DNA of 64,000 bases, from assembly GCA_022393335.1 (NCBI GenBank), contig JAJEKB010021338.1, forward strand, positions 141,991 to 205,990, written 5' to 3'. Positions 47,364 through 61,000 of the stretch are shown in pieces; position 1 is the stretch's first letter; each line of letters starts with the position of its first letter. The stretch is from Macrotrachela quadricornifera. Its lineage: Eukaryota > Rotifera > Eurotatoria > Philodinida > Philodinidae. The notes beneath the pieces were generated by a model, which saw only the letters and a program-made list of their open reading frames with translations, did not search any database and was not told the origin of the DNA. The position numbers were made by a program, and so were the translations under genes.

Positions 47364-49946
47364 TCATAATGTCTTTCCCCATAATTGAACTTGCTCTTTG
47401 TGATCGGTTGCGATGGATTGTTTTATTTCCTTAAGGACATAATTAACGAGTTTACGATAAGTTTCATTGTTCATATATGTTAATGCCGAATATTTGATTA
47501 GCTTGAGAAAAAATTCAATAAGTCGAGAGAAACGAAGTACAGAATTATAATGATCATATCGATGTATCATATATTTCCATAAAAGTTCGGTGTATATATT
47601 CTGACTTCCTAAGAAACGATATGTACCATGTAGGAGACTGTCATTCAACATGTTTTCATGTATATCGACAAAGAAACAATTTGATGAAAAAGCGAGAACA
47701 ATCAAAATAAGTATAATGCTAGTATAGTCAACATCCAATTGATTATTAATATAATTCGAGTGGAGCAAATGTTTTGATCCATATATAGTTGTAAATATAT
47801 CTATATATTTGTGTTTATGAATGATGGCCGTATCCCTCAACATGAGAACGGAGTAAAAGACAATGATAGGATATAAGTTACGTGCAAGAAGAGAGTATTG
47901 CTCACTTGCTGTAAGTATTTGAAAATCTGGTGACGAACTAATAAATGATTTCATCGATGTGTACATAAGAGTAACAATTTGAATTGCATTTGCTTCATCA
48001 CATTGTATTTCAATAGGCAATATAGATAAGTTTTCAATAATATTACATATGTATGATATAGTACTAAATGTATCATAAGCATGTACAATATTCGTGAGTA
48101 ATGTCCATTCGGAATTGTTAAGAAGTCGATTCTTTCGTAGTTCATTGAATGTTAACCAGCATTGTGCAGACTATGTATAGAATAGATAATATCACTTTAA
48201 ATGTTATTAACACATTCGATACGATTCGATTGTATATGGTAATAGTTCTAACAGATTCATTTTCATGTGCCTTCACCTTTCAACAAGTACACTCGTTAGA
48301 CTTTCTCTTCTATGCTGTTCCATTGTTCTCTTTCTCCTGCGTATTGTGCAATTGAAATCAGTTAGAAGAGGTGGAATCCTGACTTTTCCTTATCTTGTCT
48401 TCTTTGACTCTATTCTTTCGTGTATATATAAACATTGTTTTTGTTCAAAAGAAGGAAGACGATAGAGAGAAAACATGTTGGTAATTCAACTATCTCTACG
48501 ATGGTCTCTATTATATGCTGATTTTATCACAATTTACTATGCAATATTTTGAGATACATACATTTGCTTTGTTTTTCAGATAAATTTTGCTATGAGCTAT
48601 ATAGTGATTGAAGAAATCTATGTAGACAGCAGCGATCCTTATAGGTTACTGAATAGAGTGAATCCTTTAAATAATGATTTTGCCAAGTTCTCCCAGTAAA
48701 AAACCTTTTCGGAATATGATAATTTTTTCTCTCTTAGTTGTTTTAATGAAAAAAAAATCATGCTATGTAATAAATAATTCAAATAATAGCGAGACAGAGT
48801 AGATAACACATTACGTGTAACCTCTTGCATGAGAAGAAAACGTTTTTCCATTTAATTTCTTGTTGAAATATTATGGAACCCATCTTGTTGAAATCTATGA
48901 ATCGACCGAGAATACTTCTAGAGTGACATAACATAGCCAAAAATCAAACTTAAACTTTGACTATGTCCATTCTATAACTTATATCAAAAGATCTATTCAT
49001 CCAAGTTTTGAGACTAGATCAATGCTTTTTAATGAAGATGTGAAATATTTAAAAGATGAGCTTTTTTCAATTTTTCTAAAAATCTGATAGCTTCTTCTTT
49101 GCTTCTTTAGCTTGTTTTTGAGCAACATCACAATTGAAAGAAGAAAGAAAACTGTGCAAGTAGAAGTAGTTTACTCATCTAAATAATGATAGTTATAGTT
49201 TTCAAAGTTTAGAAGACTTCAATGATTTTTTTTTTTGGTAAAAGAAAAAGACAAAATATATACGACCTATTAAGAAAGATTTGAATTTGAGTCAAAAAAT
49301 ATTTTAAACTATTTTAGTGTATTGGAAATTATTTTTCCAAAGCATGAGCTCCTTCTTCGTACCTTGGACTACGTTTTGACTGGAAGGACATTGCTTTTCA
49401 TAATTTGTACAACTATTTCTGCTAAAAAAACTAGTTCTATTGTTATTATGGATGGTGTGTAATAATCCTCGACTTCAATTACTATAATTTTGTACATACT
49501 GTTACTTGTTTGGAAACGGCATGTGTAGTAGTATTCGACTTAGATGTTGATGAGTATTTGCTATTTCGCTCTTCTTCTTTACGAATCAAATCTGAACTCA
49601 TACCAGCCGATTGACATTTTACTAGACGGCATGCAGTACACCTTCGTCGTGTTACCAAATTCACTTCACATGAACCATTGAATTGACATGGAGGAACTTT
49701 CTACAAAAAAAATTAAAAAAAGTGGATAATGACGTTAAATAAAAACATTATAAAACAACAAACTTCAGAATGAAATCCATTGCGACGAAAGAATGTTTTA
49801 CATGGTTGACACGATAACGCACCATAATTGATAACAGTTGCTTTGTCACCACACACTTGACAAATACCTGATTTTAACGAATTTTTTGATTGATTCACGG
49901 TCTGTTCTGGAGATGGTGATACAGATAATGGTCGTTTGAATGACAT
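47364..49946 (-). CDS. Nuclear hormone receptor, paralogue 2
   Basis: Predicted join, minus strand: 49946-49764, 49700-49500, 48170-47364 (introns of 63 and 1329 bp), giving 396 aa. Finger 1 has C29, C32, C46, C49 with P-box CQPCKTFFRR; finger 2 has C66, C72, C82, C85. The ligand-binding exon opens SAQCWLTFNELRKNR, matches paralogue 1 through SEWTLLTNIVHAYDTFST and LTASEQYSLLARNL, and ends QLWGKTL. The second coding exon is exactly 67 codons, as in both paralogues, and ends in KQVT before a gtatgt donor. The exon 3 start was set by frame and similarity, upstream of the first Met. Function is as for paralogue 1; ligand unknown. Confidence 0.9.
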
Positions 49947-50195
49947 GCAACTATGCTTTTACAGTTTCTATGAATATATTTATAATTAAAAAATTGTTTC
50001 TTTGGATCCTATGTTAATATAGTTCATTATATTTCTGATCAACTAAAAGATGCTCAACAAGTGTAATAGTTCAGATAGAGGTAAAATTTATTATTGAAAG
50101 AAATGATAATTTGTACGAGAAAAAAATTATACGAGAATAAATACGGCTTAAGAGAGATCTCGTGACACCATCGAGCATCGTGGAAGAGGGTCGGC

Positions 50196-51478
50196 ACATA
50201 GTCAGAAAGGAAACATGTTCTTATTAATGTCACTCGATTCCTTGAAGCAAACAAAAGTTATGAAAAAATTTTTAGACATTCAGAACGTTCTTTGATGGAG
50301 CTACAAGCGTAGGAACATGAAGGTAGGTCTGCAAAAAGTCTTGAGATACCTCAAAGACAGTCTGATCAGTATTTGGCTTATAACTTCGTTATTTTTCATT
50401 CATTTTTTTCGAGCGCCGTCTCATTCGAAAGAACTCATCAAGCTCTACAATAATGCCTATTTTTAGATTTCCTAAGCGAGGATCATCGTAGAAAAAAAAG
50501 CGTATTGGAAAAAATTCTGTCTTTTTTAGATGCAACTTTTGTATTGCTAGCCATTCCTGAGGACTTTGAAAGTCGAATAAGAAACTCTAGTATAGTGCAT
50601 CTTGTAGAGAATTACACGCGCTACAAAATCCATATAAAAATTTGGAGAAAAAAAGTTTCAAGTCAGGTCGCAATTTTGAAGACAAAAGAGAAAAAAACGA
50701 ATATTTTCTAGATAAAGTATAAAAAACTATAAAATACACAAAAATGACTTGATCATTTCACTATTAAAAATTCGTTTACAACCAAAATGAATATCATATT
50801 CGATATCAGCATAAAAAACTGAGTCAGACAGCATAGGTTTCGTTTAAAAAACGATTTTGACAAAATTCAGCTCTACTCCCCCTCAGCCTCTTTTTGTATA
50901 ATATTCGCTGATATCGAATATGACATTCATTTTGCTTGTAAACGAATTTTTAATAGTGAAATGATCAAGTCATTTTTGCGTATTTTAGTTTTCTATACGT
51001 TACCTAGAAAATATACGTTTTTTTCTCCTTTGTCTTCAAAATTGCGACCTGACTTGAAACTTTTTTTTCCCAAATTTTTATGTGGGTTTTGTAGTGCGTG
51101 TAATTCTCTACAAGATGCGCTATACTAGAGCTTTTTATTCGACTTCCAAAGTCCTCAGAAATAGCTAGCAATACAAAAGTTGCATCGAAAAAACACAAAA
51201 TTTTTTAAATACGCGTTTTTTTTCTACGATGATCCCCGCTTAGGAAATCTAAAAATAGGCATTCTTGTACAGCTTGATGAGTTCTTTCGAATGAGACGTC
51301 GCTTGAAAAAAATGAATGAAAAATAACGAAGTTATAAGTCAAATACTGATCAGACTGTTTTTGAGGCATTTCAAGACTTTTAAACGTTCTGAATGTCTAA
51401 AAATTGTTTCATAACCTTTGGTTTCTTCAAGGAATCGAGTGACATTAATAAGAACATGTTTCCTTTTTGACAATGTGA
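50196..51478. mobile_element. Large foldback element with mirrored reading frames
   Basis: The arms run from about 50200 to 50865 and, inverted, from about 50880 to 51478 (shared ends aaggaaacatgttcttatta and cactcgattccttgaag). Each arm contains an open stretch of 64-68 codons, plus at 50505-50711 and minus at 51198-51004. The two encode nearly the same peptide (DATFVLLAI..., then AHLVENYT/VHLVENYT). No known domain is present, so this is probably only arm similarity. It lies upstream of receptor 2, possibly inside its 5' UTR intron. Confidence 0.7.
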
Positions 51479-53265
51479 CAGTGATTCTCAATGGGCTGGT
51501 GGAACCTCTCTTAAAACAATGAATTAACTTATTTCAATTGTATATAACATGCTGTAGAAAATTGTGATCAACATGACCTGAGTTCCTTCACACAAAAGTA
51601 CCTCACTATATATGATAAAGTATAGTATTCAGCCGAAATTTGATTCGTATAATTCACCAAAGGGATAATTAGTATTTAAAAACATAATTGAAGATCTAGG
51701 ATATTGGTAATTAAGTATTGTTTTAATGCAGAAAGAGTGACAATTATAGTCAAAAAAAAGAATTTTTTTAACGTTTGTAGAAGATAAAATCGATTCATTT
51801 TTTTTCGTTTTTTTTTCATAGGAAATATAGAAGAGTATTTTTTTTCAAGATGAGCGTTTATCTCTGATCACTTTTGCCCTACACATCAATGTTTTTTTCT
51901 TTTGTCTATATTATACATTCATCTCACATTGATTAAAGAGAAATATACGCTTGAATATTTTATTTAGCCATATAAACTGTATATTATTACTCTTATATTT
52001 TCCTAAATATAGATAAATAAATATTTATAGTTCATATAATTTACTTTAACAAGACTGTAATCGATAAAGTTTATCAACAGATTCGATTTTAATTTTTTGA
52101 GTTTTCACAGGTTTTTTTTTCCGAAGTTCCACTATAAATTTATATATTTTTCAAAAACTAAATTCTTTTAATTTATTTTGAAATATACGTCTACGAGAAA
52201 ATCTACATTACACTATTTTAGCTATATAGTCCAATAATATCAAATTTATGGTAAAATGAAACTACATAAATGCCTTAGCATAGTCATTTATCGTAGATTT
52301 GATTTAAGTTTATATTATTTATATTGTATATTTTACACTTAGATAAGAAATAGGCGAATGACTATAATGTAAGCAATAGATGTGCAGTGCAGATAATTAA
52401 CAATATTCACATTGGACAGGTTTTTAATCAATGTCAACGCTAGTATGAAATTGATAATTATATAAGGCACTATGTTTTTTAATAAATATTAAAAGAGAAA
52501 ATCTATGAAAAGCATTATAATAGGAGAAGTAAGACTCTTATGACACTATTGCGGTTATAAATAGGTAGAGATAAGTCATTGAAGGGTTAACTTGACTGTT
52601 AAAGGGTCAGAAATTTGAAGAATGATTCATGCTGACTCATAACTATTCATTCATTAAGACGAGCACTACTACTGCTAAGAAAAACATCCGACTAGTTTCA
52701 ATTCTTAAGGAAATACTATTGAATATAACGTTTTTCAATATTTACTGTTGTTAACGGAACATCTATATATATACTAACAATCAATGATGTTTATTTTTTA
52801 TCAAATCTGCTAGTTCAAATTATTTATTTTTTTATATTAATTTTCTTATTAAATTGACTCTTTCTTTCTATCTGGTAACGTCGGCTTTAATATATCACAA
52901 CATACCATACTACATGACGGAAATGTAAAAACTACGATATTTTTCTAAGGTTCAAGAAGTATTCATATATTAAAATATGAATAATATGTAATGAAGAGCT
53001 TTCGATTCAATGCTTCAATATGAGATTTTGACCATTTTAAGTACAGAATCTTATAATGAAGAAAAAAAGAAATATATCTTAATGAAGTAGTGATTTGTGT
53101 TCGTTCTAATAGTTCGTTTTAAATCAGTTATCATATTTTCTTAAATTCTATATCTACATATTTCTGATATTGTGCCCGATAATTTCTATCAAAAAAATCA
53201 AATTATTATTATAAAAAAAATTTTTTCATATATACGTTGAATTTATTATTTTTTTTTAACTTTTG
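51479..53265. other. Spacer, no gene recognised
   Basis: AT-rich with no coding pattern and no clear inverted repeat. Confidence 0.4.
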
Positions 53266-54714
53266 TAAGGTGTCGGCAATACAAATTTCAAGTAAAAATT
53301 CTTATTTCGTAGTTTTTTACACCATCGGATAGAGCGTGAGTTGCTAATCACGAAAATTCACTTCTTAGCCATGACAAATACATCTTTTCTCGAAGTGTGC
53401 AAAATTTTCTACTTTATTCTATTATTTTGCTTCTGAAAATAATTTTTTCAAATTTATCATCAAAAACTGAATATAAGAAAGTTCTTAAATCGATTCGAGT
53501 GCACTACATATGGGTCACTTTTGTAGACCTATCTAGTTTTTCTATGTAAGCGATGGAGTCAAATACTTTATTTTATTCTATTCATCATACTATTGGTCAC
53601 AAAGTTGCGTACCCTTTTCTTTCTTTCCTTTCCTATGTTGAGAAAACTAGTTTTTTACTATTACCATAATCATTTTAGACAGTATTTAACAATTTCCGAA
53701 TTCAAATAAGACTTTTTATCAAAAATTAGATACAGATTCTGGAATCAGCACAAAAAATTGAGTCAAATGAACTATCTTTCAAGTTAATTTCATAACTTTC
53801 ATTTTTTCAGGTATCATCAGAGAACTAAAATTTTTTGTATGTGTCAAAAAATGAACGTTGTCAAATTAACTCGAAAGATAGTTCATTTGATTCAGTTTTT
53901 TGTGCTGATTCAGAATCTGTGTTTCATTTTTGACTAAAAGCCTTATTTGAATTCGAAAATCGTTCAATACCGCCTAAATTGATTATGATAACAGTAAAAA
54001 CGAGTTTTTTAAACATAGAAAAGGAAAGAAAAAATAAAAAGATAGGATATTTTGTAATTGGTAGTATGGTGAGTCGAATGAGATAAAATATTTGCCTTCG
54101 TCGCTTAAGTAGAAAAAAACTAGATAGGTTTACAAAACTGGCCTATACGTGAGGCATTTGATGCATTTTGAAGCGCCACCACCAATGGTGTTTTGGGTCT
54201 CGAGTCAGTTTAAGAACTTTCTTATATTTAGTTTTTGATTATGATCGATGTAAAACAAAATCATACGAAATGATTGAAAATCGGAATAAAAATCGATTAT
54301 AATGACACGATTTTCACCAGATTTTAATCAGATTTTCCAGTCTTAAAAGACAGATTTTTTTCCATTTAATCTTTTTTAATCGATTATAATTGATTATTAA
54401 AATTTAATCATTTATAATCGATTAAAAAAGATTAAATGGAAAAAAATCTGCCTTTTAGGGTTGGAAAATCTGGTGAAAATCAAGTCATTATAATCGATTT
54501 TTAATCCGATTTTCAATAATTTTGTAGAATTTTTATTTTACATGGGGGACTCTAAAAAAATTACTTTCAGAAACAGAATAAAGTAGAAAAAAAAAAGGAT
54601 TTTCGACCAAAAGCAAGTATTTGCTAAGGTTAAAAAGTGAATTTTCGTGATCAGTAGCTCACGCTCTAGTCGATGATGTAAAAAAAGCTTGAAGTTTGAA
54701 TTGCTTACACCTTA
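53266..54714. mobile_element. TA-flanked foldback element interrupted by a second element
   Basis: The ends TAAGGTGTCGGCAATAC and TTGCTTACACCTTA are inverted, with TA at each boundary. The arms match through agagcgtgag...atcacgaaaattcactt, through ctactttattct, and through the central blocks gaactatctttcaagttaat and attaactcgaaagatagttc. The point of symmetry, about 53825, is off centre because the right arm carries a 300-bp insertion at 54246-54548. No coding sequence. Confidence 0.78.
54246..54548. mobile_element. Nested inverted-repeat element (MITE)
   Basis: The ends (cgatgtaaaacaaaatc / gaatttttattttacatg) and the interior (aatcgattataatgac, then atttaatcttttttaatcga and their inverses) form a palindrome centred at about 54398. 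It lies inside the right arm of the surrounding foldback element, whose two arms are collinear once it is removed. Confidence 0.65.
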
Positions 54715-56664
54715 AATAAAAATAAAATCAACTTACATTTTTTACTCGTATAATGATGCTGCAGAAGATAACGTTATTTTTGTTATTAATTATAGTAAAT
54801 GTAATAAAATTAATATTAATCTTCTTTTGATAGTTATTTATTCTAAACGTTGAGTTAAATGCATTATTGAAATTTTATGATGCTTGTACTTTTCACACAA
54901 TTATTTTGTTTTCTATATAAATATACTATACTAAATGAGAGAGGTTAAAAGGACATTTTTTTCTTTCTTTTGTTGTAGATAGTAACGTTGAAAAAGAACG
55001 TCGAAAAAAATGTCGTTACACATAAGAGAGTATAGTTTATAAGGAAGAAAAATTGACCTACAGGTTAAAAGAACATTTGTATATCTATATTCTTGAAATT
55101 TCTTATTTTATTTTATCTTGAAATTATTATTATTCATATGATATATTTTATCTTAAAATAAAGCAATAAAATAAATTATGATGATATTTGTATATATTTT
55201 CGAGTAAAGCTATTTTCTCATTGTAAGAAATATGATAAATAGAATTCAATTTGCTATTAAATTTGTAATGAAATTATTCGATAGTAATGATTTATTTACC
55301 CTTTAGCAAAAATATAATATGAAGAAAAGAGCAGACCATAAGAACATCATATGAAGACAGGTTAATAGTAAAAGTGTTTCAACGCATTTAGACAGGAAAA
55401 AAAAGGAGAAAAAGAACGTCGCATAACTTATTATATAATGAATCAGAATGACGTTTCTCTAATATAAAAATATTTTAACGCGATTTAATTTACGGATGGA
55501 AATGATGATCTGATGATTTTTAATGTGAAATTTAATTTCACTTTTTTCATATATTGATTACGTATGAATAGAATCGATGAGTAATTTTTCATTGAAACTC
55601 GATTATTTTTCGTTTTTGAAATTAGAACGAGTTTTATCAATCAGACTATACATATCACAATATAATCAGGGTAAAAATATACGTCATTTTGTTAAATAGA
55701 AAGGCGACAAACTTTTATTTAATAAAATATACAAAGCACAAATAAAAGTGAAACATTAAATGAGATATCATATGGAGAAAATTGTATAACATTCAAAGTT
55801 CGTCAAATCTGTTATAATGCATGACCTAAAAAAATTATCCAAAACCGATTAAAACATAACTTATTTTAATTTGTTCGAATTCATCGTCATACGATATAAA
55901 CTCTCGAAATTCTAAAATAATTAAGTATCTCTTATTATATGAACAACAAAATTTTAAAATAATCAAAACTAAATTACTTTAAAAGTCCATCTAGTAACAA
56001 TTTTTCGTAGGATAAAACCTAAATTTCTATATTTATTTATTTATTTCCCATAACTTATCGAATTTTTTTCAAATATAGATAAGTACTAGAACAAAGGTAA
56101 CGCATTCACACTAGAAATAACAAAACAATGAAAAAAATGAAGAAGGCTATGAAAAATTTTATTACAGTCGCTTGTGAGTAATATTAACTGCAGACTAATT
56201 TTTATTGAAGATCTATCGAATATTTAGTTTCGATGCGTTTTATAAAGTAGTCGTATGCTAAGTAGATCAAAATGTTCAATATATAAATGCAACATACATC
56301 GTTGAAAAATATTTGAATTCACGAACTTTAACGTGTTCATATAAAAAACATGAAGAAATATTTTATTTCAAATTAACATAATGAGGTACAAGTTTAAGAA
56401 AAAGGCCACTGCTAAAACGTTTAATTTTAGACATATTCAACGATTTACAATGCGTTGAATGAAAGAAAAATATAAATTGTTATCACGCATTATTTTCACC
56501 TTTCTGACTACATGAACGGTAGTAATGCTTTTATACTCAAGTTTACTCTTTTTTGCTTCTGTACATATATATAGTTTTATTCAAAAGTTTATTCTCTATC
56601 GAATAATATATACTTTGATTTTCAAATCAAAAAGGTATTCTTTCATATACATGAAAATTACTAT
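54715..56664. other. Spacer; possible non-coding first exon of receptor 2 at its left end
   Basis: At about 54730-54775 the minus strand reads gttatcttctgcagca...aaaatgtaagttga, which resembles ttatctgcaacacc...ataatgtaagttga upstream of receptor 3 (about 63848-63890). Both end in a good gtaagt donor. They could be homologous 5' UTR exons. The rest is AT-rich with no gene. Confidence 0.3.
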
Positions 56665-57255
56665 TATAGTCTGTTCAAAAAGTCACTGCGTATGACTGTT
56701 TGTTGAATAACTCCAGAACGGAAACAGCTAGAGATCTGTGGTTTTGACTGATTGAAAGAGATGAAATATGGCCGTCATTTTCTTCTATATTGTGGAAGAC
56801 AAATTCATTTCAAAATCATCTCTTTCTATAAAACATCAAAAAAATGTACGAAACTATTCTGTCGTTGAGATGAAGTATTTAAAAAAAAAGTAATAAAACC
56901 TAAGATGAATTCTTATTTTGTGAGGGTGAGCAAATAGAGAATTGCATTTGCTTAATATAAGAAGTTATCAAGAAAAACATTTAAATTATATTTTAAGCTA
57001 TAGATCTAAAGTCTCTCTATCCAGATGATATATTAAAACCAAATTCTCATTGAAATAATATATCGCATCTCACATATTTTCCAATGTTTTGATTCAATGA
57101 ATGATTTTAAAATGAATCTGTCTTATACAATATTGAAGAAAAAGACAGCTACATGTCACATCCTTCAATTGGTGCAAGGCACAAGTCTCTAACTCTTTCC
57201 TCTCTTGAATTATTTGACAAATAGTCATATCCACGGATTTTTCCGACAGACTATA
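56665..57255. mobile_element. Mariner-type inverted-repeat element
   Basis: The ends TATAGTCTGTTCAAAAAGTC and its inverse (gacagactata) bracket about 590 bp. The arms match further at cagctagagatctgtgg and agttagagacttgtgcc (inverted). TA dinucleotides are at the borders. A diverged relative of the element at 23091-23930. No transposase. Confidence 0.7.
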
Positions 57256-58032
57256 ATTGAATATCGAAGTATGATAAAACTCTTACATACTTTCTACAAT
57301 TTTTAGCGTAATATGTTATAAATTACATCAGTTAAAGCAAATTTCAGAATAGATGATCTGAAAAAAAAATCGATATTTATTGTCTGAATTACTAAAAAGA
57401 AACTGGTATTTCAGAATTTTCTATATTTAATGCGAATAAATTCTGAAAAGTTTTCTCTGGATTGAAATCAAGATCGAGATCACTGACAAAAGATACCGGA
57501 ATTAGGACCAAGATCAAATCACATTTGTCCGGATTATTGAAAAAGCAGGTATTATAAGTGAACCGAGACTGACATTAAGAAGTTTGATCCTGCACGTCAC
57601 TATCTCTGATCCATTATTTTTACCTATTTCGAGTTGATATAAAATTTCAAATATAAGGTTTCCTACAGTAATGTTTACACTATAAAACTCTTCAAGTCAC
57701 CAAACTTGGAAATCTATTCTAAAAAATACCCTATATGGAATATATTTGAGACATTAGTACTTTTACAAGATAATCTAACTCTTTATTGATATAATGATAG
57801 TTCTGATTGTCAAGGCATGAAATAAGCCTCATATAACAATATTGTTTATCAAATAAATAATTAATATCATGTAAATGCGTGAATTTCATTGTTTTATTAG
57901 TAAATAAAACGGAATTTACATTCCAATAGCAATAATAATTTATTTTTCACCGACTAGTTTTTTACATTAATATTCTATTTCTTTACAACAAAAAAAATGA
58001 CATCCATATATTGAGATAAAAATAAATATTGT
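57256..58032. other. Spacer downstream of receptor 3
   Basis: AT-rich, no gene. The 3' UTR of receptor 3 should be at its right end. Confidence 0.4.
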
Positions 58033-61000
58033 CTAAAATACTATCTTTCCCCACAATGGAATTTGTACATTCTTATTGAGGAAAAGTAATTTTTTAGTTG
58101 TTTCAATGAGGTTGTTAGTTAAGTCACGATAAGTTGTATTGTTCAGAAAAGTGCTCGCTGAATATGTCATCAAATTGAGAATAAGTTCGATAAGTTTAGC
58201 AAACCGCATTGCCGCTTTGTAATACCCATGTTGATAAACCATATATTTCCATAATACTTCTATGTATACATCCTGACTTCCTAAAAGACGATGTGTACCA
58301 TACAACAAACTATCATTATATACATTTTTCGGAATATTGACCATAGAACAATTCGACGAGAAGGCAAGTACAAGCAACATCATTTGGATAATAATCAGGT
58401 CATTATTCAAATGTTTCTTAATATCTCTCGCTTGTAATGTCATTGCTAGATCATAGATTAATGTTAAATTTTGCATACATTCAAAATTGTCAATGACACC
58501 TGCATCACAAAAGATGAGAACAGAATAGAGATTAGCAATACCATGCAAGTTGCGTTCAAATAATGAACATTGTTCAGCTACGGTTAATACTTGAAAATCC
58601 GGTATACATGTAATAAAAACTCTCATTGATGTGTAGATGAAGGTGGTGGCATTAACAGCATTGATTATATTGGGCTGTATATTAATAGACGCTGTTGAGA
58701 AGTTTTCAATTATACGAAGAATTTGTGGTTTTGTACTATGTGTATCAAATGCATACTTAACATTTGAAAGTAATTTCTGTTCAGAATCGGAGAGTAAAGG
58801 TCGATCACTATCTACCAGAACAAATGTCCAGAGTTCTGGCATAGACTATATACAAAAGAACGTTTGTTTAAAGTTTATTTTAAGTTAATTTAAATGCAAA
58901 ATATTTCAAAGATATTGAACTACGGTAATTTTATATAGGCTCACTATTGATCAAACTGTATCCACTAAAAATAAGTTTGTTCTTTTACTATTTCTCAAAA
59001 ATATTCTCTAGCATTTTTAAACAATACTTCACTTTTAGTTCATAAAACGTTTGATGATCATTAGATTGAAAGATACTTACAAATTTTCTTTACCATATGG
59101 TAAAAAGAATCGATGCAATGGACTTTTCCTGGAGCATACTAGATTAGACGCTAATATGCTAAGTTATCGGAGTTTCGTCAATAGCGAAAGCCTATTATAG
59201 TTTCATCAATATACTCTTAAGTATTTCTCGAATCAGCAAGAGCACATTGGTTTCCCGTCAATTTAAGTGTAACTTATAAGTGGAATAAATCGATTCTCAC
59301 CTACTACATTGATATAAAATATTTGTCTATGTGCTACGAGGAAACTTACCCAACTGTCAAATCACTTTTAACTTCGAACTCAGTGCGTAAGGTAAACCCT
59401 AATGAGATATGAAAAATCACATGAGAGCAAATGTCCTTAGGCCTTCTGCGCGAAGTTATAGACATTTCTATTCATCGATAGACTTCCCTAAAATTTTCAG
59501 CTCGAGATGGAAAACTCTCAAAAAACATACATATTCTGTGAATGATGCCAGAGTTATATTGATATTTTTTGGTCTGATATCTCGAGAAGAAAATGCTCTC
59601 TCGAGTTGAAATTTTCAACGTAATCTATTAATGAATAGACTTGTCTCTAGGCCCAATCTGAGCTCGAAATATTATCATTCGAGTTTTTGGTATACATCAT
59701 GTCATGGGCTAAAAATCTAGTAAAATGTCTATAACTTCGCGCAGAATGCCTAAGGACATTTCTTCTAGTGGGATTTTTCATATCTCATTGAGATCTATCT
59801 TATGCACTGAGTTCGAACTAAGAAATGATTTCACAGCTAGAAAGGTTCTTTCCTTAGTCGTATGCTTTATACATCATTTCAGATATTAGTCATTCAATAA
59901 ATGTCTATTACAGCTCACGCTTCATTACAATATCAAAACGGATGTTTTCTTAAATGAACTCAAAAATATCTTTCACGATAGAAGCGAAAATAATTGAACG
60001 TACAATCAGCTGTAACTTCTATTGAGCTTGAAACATATTCTATCATTGAACAACAATCACCAGTTTTACAAGATGAATTTGAAATTTTTATTCATATTCC
60101 TATTTTTACTTTTTTTTTATTAAAAGCATGGCTTGGTCATATTCACATATATTCTAAAATTCTCAGGCTTCGCATGTGTCCTATACTAACATTCTTCTAT
60201 CATAATTGGAGAAAGTCTATGAAAACTTCGCCAATACATCTTTCAGACTTTTATCAATACAATCTCATACTTTCGTTATTGGCAAATATAGTCTCTCTTA
60301 GCGTGTTATCATTTTGGGATTTTCCAGAACGAGAAAATTTCTTTTTGTTATTGCCCTACATAATGTTACGACCAATAACTCTTTCTCTACCGACGGCGTA
60401 TATATATGTCCAAATGTATTTACCGCATAAAGGCCGTATTAGTATATATTTTAATTATTTAGAATAGCTTCTTATCGTTTGTTAGATGATGTTGTACTGA
60501 CATATTTCTTCTTTCTTTCATTTCTGTTGATATTTTTACCGAAGCACATTCTTTTCATAATTTCTGCCATTCTTAGGTGTTCCAGTACAATCATCTTTTT
60601 TTCTTTGTATTTCGTATGTATTATTCTCTCTAGGCTAGGGTGCAGCGGTTCCAAAAAAAATGGAACTGAAAACCGAACCGGAGCCGCTTTTTTTTCATTT
60701 CTGCTGCTCGGAATCGGACTGGAACCGCGGTTTCGATTCCGAGTAATTTTTGGAACCGCCGTACTCTATCTCTAGCACTATAGGATAGGTTTTTATCTTT
60801 ATGAAACAATCAAAATCATATTTAAACATTACTTTCAAAAACTTTGATTTTCGCAAAAAAAGCCGGGAGCTAAAAAATCAACTAAATTCGAGAGCCTTAA
60901 CATAACAACATCAGAAGACTTTAATACTTTGGCCTACAAAATAAATACTAAATAGATGCAGTCACAGATAAAATGTTGAAGCTTATTTTTGAATAGATGA

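Noticed and set aside
53331..53372. tRNA-Ser(GCT)-like anticodon arm (cgtgagttgctaatcacg)
   Set aside because: No matching acceptor, D or T arms around it, and the same sequence recurs altered as the inverted arm of the foldback element at 53266-54714.
59409..59609. 66-codon plus-strand frame
   Set aside because: Lies wholly within an inverted-repeat element in the receptor 3 intron.
59994..60467. 157-codon hydrophobic frame on the plus strand in intron 2 of receptor 3
   Set aside because: It begins with TTG rather than ATG, has no recognisable domain, and is rich in Leu/Ile/Phe as expected from AT-rich DNA; a decayed membrane-protein fragment cannot be excluded.
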